Source: Bacteroidota bacterium
Lineage (GTDB): Bacteria > Bacteroidota > Ignavibacteria > Kapaibacteriales > UBA2268
Assembly: GCA_027371665.1 (NCBI GenBank)
Contig: DAHXMP010000157.1
Span: forward strand, 1-13,026
Reading direction: 5' to 3'
DNA: 13,026 bases
Shown: positions 6,698 to 12,160 of the stretch, piece after piece
How the letters are laid out: every line of letters starts with the position of its first letter
How positions within the stretch are numbered: position 1 is the first letter of the stretch
Made by a program: the position numbers and the translations under genes
The notes under the pieces: generated by a model
The model's input: the letters and a program-made list of their open reading frames with translations, nothing else
What the model was told of the DNA's origin: nothing
Database searches by the model: none

Positions 6698-7624
6698 TTA
6701 TTTACTATGTGTCGTTTCTCTGTAAGAGCTAATTTCCAGCTTTGATGCAAGCTTAAAAACAGCATCAACATAGTCTTTGCTGTTATTGTAATTATATACG
6801 GCCTTCCGCCAGCTATCCTGGGTGTCGCTCCAGCCGTTCTTTTTAAGGTAATTTGCCACGCTGAAAATCGCATCGTCCGTATTGAACAAATCCACTACCC
6901 CATCACCGTTGCCGTCAACAGCCCAGCTTAGGTAGCTCGAAGGAAGGAACTGCGAAAGCCCGAACGCACCTGCCCATGAACCCGTCAGGTCTAAAATCTG
7001 GATAGTTGAGACTTTATTTATTTTGCTGAGAGAATAAAGCTCGTTAATAGCCCACTGCGATTTCCGCACTGCCCTCGACTTTATTTTCTTGTCAAGTTCT
7101 TTCAGTTCCGATGAATCACCGGTGAAATTTTCTCTAAGCTCCTTTTTATTTAAGTCTATGAACTGTGGCTGGTCTGACATAGCCGTACTTACCAGTACCG
7201 ACGCAATATGATTATCCCCCAGGTAAGCTCCCTGCTTAGTTTCCACCCACAGGATTGCAGTAATCACTTCCTTCGGCACTCCGAACCGGTTCTCACACCT
7301 GTTCAGGCTTTCGAGGTTATTGCTGATAAAATCCCTGCATTTTCGTACAGAAAATGCATTATAGTTTTGTGAATAGTCAACTTTCTTCAGGAATCCGGTA
7401 ACATTAATCTTGACATACTTTTCATTAAATTTTGTTCTCGAATCGGAAATAATTGAGTAAATAAATGAAGAATCGGTTCCCTTCTTAATCAGCTTTTCAA
7501 TGACAGGTTTGAAAAAATCAATCTTCTGCTCTTTGCCTCCTATAAAAAATGAGGATAAGGAGATTCTCTCAGTAGTTGCAATAATCAAAACCATAATAAT
7601 TATTGAAATATCTATTGATTTCAT
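6698..7624 (-). CDS. MltB-family lytic murein transglycosylase
   Basis: 308 residues from the ATG at 7624. The enzyme family cleaves the beta-1,4 bond between MurNAc and GlcNAc in peptidoglycan with formation of 1,6-anhydro-MurNAc. The catalytic Glu lies in AILWVETKQGAYLG (Glu128 in this numbering). GSWAGAFGLSQFLPSSY (215-231) is the MltB signature, followed by DGNGDGVVDLFNTDDAIFSVANYLKKNGW, also typical. A hydrophobic N-terminal segment (IDISIIIMVLIIA) should export or anchor it. There is no lipobox, unlike classical MltB. The frame extends to a GTG at 7681 and has another ATG at 7657; neither has a convincing ribosome binding site. I prefer 7624 because the membrane segment then begins near the N-terminus. 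Transcribed away from the lipoprotein gene at 7784 but on the same strand, 159 bp downstream of it. Confidence 0.88.
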   Translation of the reverse strand: MKSIDISIIIMVLIIATTERISLSSFFIGGKEQKIDFFKPVIEKLIKKGTDSSFIYSIISDSRTKFNEKYVKINVTGFLKKVDYSQNYNAFSVRKCRDFISNNLESLNRCENRFGVPKEVITAILWVETKQGAYLGDNHIASVLVSTAMSDQPQFIDLNKKELRENFTGDSSELKELDKKIKSRAVRKSQWAINELYSLSKINKVSTIQILDLTGSWAGAFGLSQFLPSSYLSWAVDGNGDGVVDLFNTDDAIFSVANYLKKNGWSDTQDSWRKAVYNYNNSKDYVDAVFKLASKLEISSYRETTHSK

Positions 7625-7783
7625 GATATTACGTGTATATGTGCCGAGCTTCCACATATAATCTATGGCTGTATGTAACACAAATTTTCAGTATTAATCA
7701 CGATTTACGACTTTTTATGTTGTTAAAATTATAAAAGTTATAGGAACTGAAGAATAAAAAGTTTTCAACAAATAATAAATCAT

Positions 7784-8389
7784 TCATTTAATCCTGTGCA
7801 TGGATTTGTCGGGAGCGAAGACATTATCGTTATCCGCATACTTTTTACAAAACTTCTGCAATTGAGCAGTAGAACATGTGAGAGTTATATAATCGTCGTT
7901 CCCATGCATGAAGTAGCTTACATGCAATTTTTTTTCATTTGCCTGGAACCATTTGTAATTAATTTCGGCAAGACCCAGAGTGTCTTTTGAAAGGAATACT
8001 TTATAGAATGTATGAGCCGGCACGAAATATTCGCTATTCGATAAAATATTGTAACATTCATTTGTATTGTTATTCAGATCCGGGTATAAATCCATGAAAA
8101 GAAACCCGCCTATTTTACCGGTCATGGCAATTAACCTGGTAGTATCGCTTGTGCCGTTGTTATTTTTTTCGATAACGGATACCTTACAATAATTGCATAC
8201 CCCCGAGCTGTCCTCAGGGGAGCAGGAATTAAATTCCATGAAACTACTGCTGTCGGAGTTTGCCCACTTTCCGAAAAGCTGTGTTTCCATTACAAGCTGA
8301 TTCTTTTCAAATAAAGGATTTAGTGAACGGATACAGGAATTGAACAGCACAAATGCAAATATGACAAAAGCCAGATAAATTGATTTCAT
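7784..8389 (-). CDS. Small predicted lipoprotein of unknown function
   Basis: 201 residues. MKSIYLAFVIFAFVLFNSC is a lipoprotein signal peptide with Cys19 as the lipidation site; Ile and Arg follow the Cys, with no Asp at +2. The early mature sequence NPLFEKNQLVMETQLFGKWANSDSS resembles a pattern (NPLYT..., then LxGxW) that I recognise from uncharacterised Bacteroidota lipoproteins, where a beta-rich fold is likely. Extra Cys residues occur in NSCSPEDSSGVCNYC and ECYN, possibly disulfides. The frame can be extended four codons to a TTG at 8401, but ATG 8389 is preferred because GGGA sits about seven bases upstream of it. Its promoter would lie in the divergent gap shared with the gene at 8629. 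Function unknown. Confidence 0.72.
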   Translation of the reverse strand: MKSIYLAFVIFAFVLFNSCIRSLNPLFEKNQLVMETQLFGKWANSDSSSFMEFNSCSPEDSSGVCNYCKVSVIEKNNNGTSDTTRLIAMTGKIGGFLFMDLYPDLNNNTNECYNILSNSEYFVPAHTFYKVFLSKDTLGLAEINYKWFQANEKKLHVSYFMHGNDDYITLTCSTAQLQKFCKKYADNDNVFAPDKSMHRIK

Positions 8390-8485
8390 AATAAATCCCA
8401 AAAAATCGGCACAAGTATCAATTATAAGCTCCGATTTAAATTAATTATAATTAGAATGATTTGCAATTTTTTTTTTTATTTTATT

Positions 8486-8512
8486 GCAACCAAAACCTAA
8501 ATTTTGTGTTGT
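8486..8512 (+). promoter_or_regulatory. GCAACC / TTTTGTGTTGT upstream element, copy 1
   Basis: GCAACCAA at 8486-8493 and TTTTGTGTTGT at 8502-8512 start exactly 16 bases apart. The same two blocks with the same spacing occur before the paralogous gene at 9606. TAAATTTTG (8498-8506) resembles a Bacteroidota -7 element with one extra base. It lies about 115 bases before the start codon at 8629. It is either the promoter or a regulator site for this lipoprotein pair. Confidence 0.4.
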
Positions 8513-8628
8513 TAGTTACTAAAGAAATCGTTCTTTTAAATAATTTTAAACCAAAATTAGAAAAAGAGTGTCAAAGAATCAAAATAGAATTTTAAATTTA
8601 TTTTAATAATCAATATCAGGAGATTTTT

Positions 8629-9333
8629 ATGAAAAGATTAACAGCAGTATCATTAGCTGGATTGTTAGTTGTAATGCTTTTGGTTTTCAGTTCATGCCAG
8701 AAGAATCAACCGACCAGTCCATCCACAGACCAGTACAGTGCCCAGGATTTCAGCCTGCCCCCGGTCAGCAATACACCAAGCGATATGAGTGACGCAACAG
8801 ATATTGCGGATATTCAGATGCAGGTTCCGAACGGTTATTCTAACGAAGACTGCCAGGTAATGGGCTGGAGCGGCAATCAAGGCATGGGCATGAATACGGA
8901 AATGAGAGGAGGAGGCTTACAAAGATGGTTGTATTTAGGCAGAATATTAAGACAACTTAAGCTCGATTCAACACAAGTTCAGCAAATCAAAGGTTTTATT
9001 AAAGATTATATTTCCTGTGTCCATGATGCTATGGTGGCATTGCGCCAATCTGAAAAGACTATTATCCAGAATGCTAACCAGAACAGGAGATTAATATTAG
9101 ATTCTCTGAAAAACGGGCAAATTACTGTTAAAGAAGCTATGGCAGATTTGAGACTGCTTAACCAGACAACGAGACAGGAACTGAAAGATAATCCCGCAAG
9201 AATAACTGCTTGCGAAGCGATTAAAGCCTGCCGTGAAACTTTGTTTACGAACATAGAATCGGTGCTCACACCAGACCAGTTAACAATATGGGATGCTTGG
9301 AAAGCAACTCTTCCTGACATTCCCTGCAGTTAA
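8629..9333 (+). CDS. Spy/CpxP-like lipoprotein, copy 1 of a tandem pair
   Basis: 234 residues. Lipoprotein signal peptide ending FSSC (Cys23), then QKNQPTSP, a Ser/Pro/Thr-rich linker. SAQDFSLPP, NTPSDM and NGYSNEDC are shared with the next gene. From about residue 100 the protein is predicted helical, with LKLDSTQVQQIKGFI (110-124) and LTPDQLTIWDAW (213-224); this is the spacing and LTxxQ motif seen in Spy/CpxP-type periplasmic chaperones and metal-responsive proteins. Cys75, Cys130, Cys195, Cys201 and Cys233 recur in the paralogue, so structural disulfides are likely. AGGAGA at 8618-8623 is a good ribosome binding site. It has its own terminator at 9361. A chaperone or metal-stress role is inferred from the weak family resemblance only. 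Confidence 0.75.
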   Translation: MKRLTAVSLAGLLVVMLLVFSSCQKNQPTSPSTDQYSAQDFSLPPVSNTPSDMSDATDIADIQMQVPNGYSNEDCQVMGWSGNQGMGMNTEMRGGGLQRWLYLGRILRQLKLDSTQVQQIKGFIKDYISCVHDAMVALRQSEKTIIQNANQNRRLILDSLKNGQITVKEAMADLRLLNQTTRQELKDNPARITACEAIKACRETLFTNIESVLTPDQLTIWDAWKATLPDIPCS

Positions 9334-9360
9334 AATTTATTATAAGAATTAGCAAAAAGA

Positions 9361-9386
9361 AACCGGCACCACCGCCGGTTTTTTTT
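9361..9386 (+). terminator. Intrinsic terminator after lipoprotein copy 1
   Basis: AACCGGC (9361-9367) pairs with GCCGGTT (9374-9380) around an ACCACC loop and runs into eight T residues (9379-9386). It lies 27 bases after the stop codon. Stem sequence is identical to the terminator after the paralogue. Confidence 0.92.
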
Positions 9387-9489
9387 ATTTAAAATAATAT
9401 GGAAATCAAAAAACAATTTATTTGTTCATAATAATCATCTCCATAAATTTTTGAAAATAAAATGTATATAAGAAACTTAAAATTTTCAT

Positions 9490-9516
9490 GCAACCAACTA
9501 TCATTTTTTGTGTTGT
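9490..9516 (+). promoter_or_regulatory. GCAACC / TTTTGTGTTGT upstream element, copy 2
   Basis: GCAACCAA at 9490-9497 and TTTTGTGTTGT at 9506-9516, again 16 bases start to start as at 8486-8512, while the bases between the blocks differ. It lies about 90 bases before the start codon at 9606. Since the upstream gene ends in a strong terminator, a promoter is expected here. Confidence 0.4.
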
Positions 9517-9605
9517 TGTTATTGTACAAAGGTTTTTTTTTTAATCTTTGTTTATGCAGCAAAAAAGAATGAATTAGTTTTTTTATTAATAAGGAGGAAA
9601 AAGAA

Positions 9606-10313
9606 ATGAGAAAAATATTTGCAATTATATTTGTTCTGTTTGCAGTGGGGATAATACTCTCTCTTGTGTCATGTAAGAAAGCCCAGCAGCCGACCAGCCC
9701 AACTACATATAACCAGTTCAGTTCGTCGGATTTCAGCTTGCCTCCTGCTGACAACACGCCAAGCGACATCAGGGACTGCGATGAAAATGACGATATTGAA
9801 TTACAGCCTCCAAGCGGTTATTCGGATGAAGACTGCAAGGTTTTAGGATGGGGACACCTGAAAATCAAGATGCACGGCCATGGTATGATGGGAAAACAGG
9901 GTAAATGGTTTTATCTCGGTTTTATCCTGAAAAAGATGAACCTCACAACCTCAGAGATTGACTCCATTAAAATTGTTATACAGGAATATGATACTTGTGT
10001 TTCTGAATCAATGGTTGCACTTCGTGATTCCGAAGCAGTAATAATCAAGGCGGCAAACCAAAAAAGGCAAATCATTCTTGACAGCCTGAAAAGCGGTACC
10101 TACACCGAAGCTCAGGCAAGAGATTCACTGATTCAATTAAATATCAGAACGAGGGATTCGCTCCTGAATAATCCGGCAAGACTGACAGCATGTAATGCGG
10201 TAAAAGCCTGCAGGGAGATATTTTTCGCAAACATCGAATTGATTCTTACACCAAGCCAGATGGCAATCTGGCTGGAATTTAAGGCAACGATTCCGGACAT
10301 TAAATGTAACTAA
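9606..10313 (+). CDS. Spy/CpxP-like lipoprotein, copy 2 of a tandem pair
   Basis: 235 residues, collinear with the preceding lipoprotein. Signal peptide ending SLVSC (Cys23), then KKAQQPTSP. Shared segments: SSDFSLPPADNTPSD, SGYSDEDCKVLGWG, a helical part from about 100, QEYDTCVSESMVALRDSE, NNPARLTACNAVKACRE and LTPSQMAIWLEFKATIPD (LTxxQ at 214-218). Cys77, Cys131, Cys196, Cys202 and Cys234 match those of copy 1; Cys58 is extra. MHGHGMMGK (89-97) adds two His and three Met, a possible metal-binding patch absent in this form from copy 1. A strong AAGGAGG ribosome binding site is at 9591-9597. It has its own terminator. Exact role unknown; chaperone or metal-stress function is inference. Confidence 0.75.
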   Translation: MRKIFAIIFVLFAVGIILSLVSCKKAQQPTSPTTYNQFSSSDFSLPPADNTPSDIRDCDENDDIELQPPSGYSDEDCKVLGWGHLKIKMHGHGMMGKQGKWFYLGFILKKMNLTTSEIDSIKIVIQEYDTCVSESMVALRDSEAVIIKAANQKRQIILDSLKSGTYTEAQARDSLIQLNIRTRDSLLNNPARLTACNAVKACREIFFANIELILTPSQMAIWLEFKATIPDIKCN

Positions 10314-10348
10314 TACCGAAAACGGAAATGAGGTATGCAGTAAACGAG

Positions 10349-10375
10349 AAAACCGGCGTTCAGCCGGTTTTTTTT
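10349..10375 (+). terminator. Intrinsic terminator after lipoprotein copy 2
   Basis: AAAACCGGC ending at 10357 pairs with GCCGGTTTT starting at 10363 around a GTTCA loop, then runs into a T tract to 10375. It carries the same AACCGGC/GCCGGTT core as the terminator of the paralogue. Its T tract overlaps the stop codon of the decayed minus-strand gene. Confidence 0.92.
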
Positions 10376-10681
10376 ACTTTATCAACTGCATCTTCTTAGT
10401 CTCTTTTACACCTACTGCTTCAAGGCGGTTGAAAATATTTGATTTAAAGATTATTAAAATTTTTAAATGTGATATAGTGGCGAATCAAAGCAGCTATCAA
10501 CTTTTACGGAATCTGGATTTAAATAAATTCCATCATTAGGGCAAATCATCTTTAGACAAGAATCCGGCGGCCGGTACTGTCCCTTCGCCTATGGCGGCAA
10601 GCACACAAACAATACAGCAAAAACAAATAAGCAAGCAATGAGGACTGAACTATGTTCTGTCCGTACATTTTTCTTTTTCAT
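10374..10681 (-). pseudogene. Decayed T9SS secreted-protein gene, third member of the 3851/4724 family
   Basis: On the minus strand an ATG at 10681 with AGGA eight bases upstream starts MKKKNVRTEHSS and a hydrophobic signal peptide (VLIACLFVFAVLFVC). A TAG at 10589-10591 interrupts the frame at codon 31, just after the signal peptide. The same frame continues with DSCLKMICPNDGIYLNPDSV and KVDSC; LNPDSVKVDSC at 10490-10522 matches the NPDSVMIDTC block of the two intact paralogues. Soon after DSPLY the frame ends, and in another frame a T9SS tail end is readable: NRLEAVGVKETKKMQLIK followed by TAA at 10374-10376. The middle (roughly 500 bp in an intact copy) is missing. An in-frame stop, a large internal deletion and a frameshift show this is a relic. 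The TAG could derive from CAG by one transition. Confidence 0.72.
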
Positions 10682-10725
10682 TTTTCTTTCCTTCTTTGTG
10701 AATGAGGTAAAATTTATATGATTAG

Positions 10726-10746
10726 AGCGGTTCTTAAGCCGCTTTT
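10726..10746. other. GC-rich hairpin upstream of the decayed gene
   Basis: AGCGGTT (10726-10732) pairs with AGCCGCT (10737-10743) with one G-T pair and a CTTA loop, then TTTT on the + strand. On the minus strand it would lie in the leader of the decayed gene. It could be a weak + strand terminator or part of the GC-richer block 10725-10797, which also encodes a possible 16-residue minus-strand peptide (10746-10796, MEARTTTAGLFGIVRD) of doubtful reality. The rest of 10800-10960 shows nothing clear. Confidence 0.25.
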
Positions 10747-10981
10747 CAGTCTCGAACAATCCCAAAAAGCCCTGCTGTCGTAGTTCTTGCCTCCATTAAA
10801 TGAATAAGCAATTTTTTATAAGCATAAGTCATCATTAATCCACAAAGTAATATTGAGAAAAGCAAAAAATATTATCGGGGCTGAAAAAATATCTTTTTCA
10901 TAAATGTTAATATAATTAAATAACAAAATCCAAAGAACAAGTTTCTCATTAATTCGTATATAAAAAAAGAAAGGAGCAAAA

Positions 10982-11722
10982 ATGAAAAAAACTGCTTGGA
11001 TAATATTCGGAATGGCTTTTTTATGTGCCAGTGCTTTTGCCCAGCCGGCGGAGGATATTATTAAAAAAGCGGAAGATGCGATTAAAGGCGAAACCAGCGA
11101 AGGCACCTTTACGATGAATATCGTTACGCCGGAGTACCGAAGGTCAATGACTATGAAGAGCTGGTGGGTAGGCAACGACAAGGCTCTTGTCGTGATTCTC
11201 TCGCCGGATAAGGATAAAGGAAATAAAACGCTGAAAATAAAAAACGAGCTTTGGAGCTACCTGAAGAACACGGAAACCACGATGAAGCTTCCCACCTCGA
11301 TGATGCTTATGTCCTGGAACGGTTCAGACCTCACGAATGATGACCTCGTGCACGAATCGAATCTCGCAAAAGATTATATGTCGAAGGTAATCAAGGAAGA
11401 AGAAATCGCCGGCGAGAAGTGCTGGAAGATTGATTTGGTGCCTAATCCCGAGGCTCCCGTAGTCTGGGGAAGGATTTATTACTGGGTAAGGGAAAAGGAT
11501 TATTTGCCGGCATTAATACAGTATTACAGCGAGAAGGGACAGCTCATCAGGACGATGAAGTTTTCCGATTATAAAAATATGTCGGGTAGGTTTATTCCAA
11601 CTGAATGGATAGTCGAAAGCAATACAAAGCCGGGTCATTATACGGAATTCATATATGACCAGGTGAAGTTCGACGTGAAAATACCGGATAGAATTTTCTC
11701 GTTCAGAGAATTGGAGAAGTGA
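10982..11722 (+). CDS. LolA-like periplasmic protein (outer membrane lipoprotein-sorting family)
   Basis: 246 residues. A Sec signal peptide (MKKTAWIIFGMAFLCASAFA, cleavage before QPA) leads to a mature protein whose order fits the LolA-like family of beta-rich proteins that bind hydrophobic or lipid ligands: EDIIKKAEDAIKG, TMNIVTPEYRRSMTMKSW, DKGNKTLKIKNELWSYL, WKIDLVPNPEAPVVWGRIYYWV and MKFSDYKNMSGRFIPTEWIV. The end, PDRIFSFRELEK, matches the usual C-terminus of the family. AAGGAG at 10971-10976 gives a good ribosome binding site. The next gene on the strand encodes an FtsX/LolE-type permease, a common partnership, so a shared role in lipoprotein or envelope lipid movement is likely. A 438-bp repeat-bearing gap separates the two. 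Confidence 0.85.
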   Translation: MKKTAWIIFGMAFLCASAFAQPAEDIIKKAEDAIKGETSEGTFTMNIVTPEYRRSMTMKSWWVGNDKALVVILSPDKDKGNKTLKIKNELWSYLKNTETTMKLPTSMMLMSWNGSDLTNDDLVHESNLAKDYMSKVIKEEEIAGEKCWKIDLVPNPEAPVVWGRIYYWVREKDYLPALIQYYSEKGQLIRTMKFSDYKNMSGRFIPTEWIVESNTKPGHYTEFIYDQVKFDVKIPDRIFSFRELEK

Positions 11723-11775
11723 TAATAAAAAATGCGGAATTCTGAATGAATTTGTTTATTAAATCTTTTAAATTT

Positions 11776-11845
11776 TGTCATACACAGCTTAGTTGAAGTA
11801 TCAAAACTTAGTGATAGACAGTCTTCGACTCCGCTGTTAATGACA
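11776..11845. repeat. Imperfect 25-bp inverted repeat after the LolA-like gene
   Basis: Arm 1 (11776-11800) begins TGTCATACACAGC and arm 2 (11821-11845) ends GCTGTTAATGACA; when arm 2 is reverse-complemented, 18 of 25 positions agree, plus one G-T pair. Arm 2 contains CTTCGACTCCGCT, which resembles a dispersed repeat I recall from Bacteroidota genomes; this link is from memory. It may act as a transcript end for the gene stopping at 11722 or be an old repeat element. Confidence 0.5.
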
Positions 11846-11856
11846 CAATTTATAAT

Positions 11857-11930
11857 GATGTTCAACTCCCCTGGAGTTGTATTTTAAAAGGTTTCTTTAT
11901 ATTACAGATGTTCAACTCCTCTGGAGTTGT
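11857..11930 (+). repeat. Covarying hairpin repeat, two forward copies
   Basis: Copy 1 (11857-11880) and copy 2 (11907-11930) start 50 bases apart and differ in one loop base. Each begins GATGTT and contains a perfect 7-bp stem, CAACTCC with GGAGTTG (11863-11869/11873-11879 and 11913-11919/11923-11929), around CCT or TCT. Copy 2 is preceded by ATTACA, a flank also present next to reverse copy 3. Confidence 0.85.
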
Positions 11931-11951
11931 GAAAATATTATTTTGAAAAGA

Positions 11952-12026
11952 ACAATCCCGGCGGGATTGAATATCTGTAATGAAGGGGCACTACATTAAC
12001 CTACAATCCCATAGGGATTGAACATC
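11952..12026 (-). repeat. Covarying hairpin repeat, two reverse copies
   Basis: Copy 3 (11952-11975) and copy 4 (12003-12026) are the same element in reverse orientation, 51 bases apart. Their stems read CAATCCC with GGGATTG (11953-11959/11963-11969 and 12004-12010/12014-12020). Compared with the forward copies two adjacent stem pairs have changed on both sides at once (C-G to T-A and T-A to C-G), which keeps the hairpin. Reverse-complemented, copy 3 reads GATATTCAATCCC and is preceded by ATTACA as in copy 2. This resembles REP-like or small non-autonomous palindromic elements. Confidence 0.85.
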
Positions 12027-12110
12027 AAAAAAATTATTTGTCATATTATTGCTTTACCATCACTGCGGCGGTGGTTATGAAATCAGTCAAACATTTTTTA
12101 GAAATATTTA

Positions 12111-12138
12111 TTGACTAAATAAATACTAATTGGATAAT
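12111..12138 (+). promoter_or_regulatory. Possible promoter for the permease gene
   Basis: TTGACT (12111-12116) and GATAAT (12133-12138) are 16 bases apart, each one mismatch from the classical -35/-10 consensus. The predicted transcript start near 12145 leaves a very short leader before the ribosome binding site at 12147-12153. A promoter here would make the permease independent of the LolA-like gene across the repeat array. Sequence match only. Confidence 0.3.
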
Positions 12139-12160
12139 TATAAAAGAAAAGGATTGTGAT

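Noticed and set aside
5200..6700. Terminal inverted repeats or target duplication bounding the transposase-like gene.
   Set aside because: Comparison of both flanks by eye gave no matching ends; only short AT-rich matches expected by chance.
9389..9769. A 126-codon minus-strand frame overlapping the start of the second lipoprotein.
   Set aside because: It covers the leader, the strong ribosome binding site and the signal peptide region of a well-supported gene, and its translation has no family resemblance.
10816..11181. A 121-codon minus-strand frame opposite the LolA-like gene.
   Set aside because: It runs antisense through the signal peptide and conserved N-terminal part of a clear gene; hydrophobic, Ile/Phe-rich shadow.
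11857..12026. Possible CRISPR array from the evenly spaced repeats.
   Set aside because: Only four copies, in two orientations, with covarying stems and flank homology instead of unique spacers; no cas genes in view.
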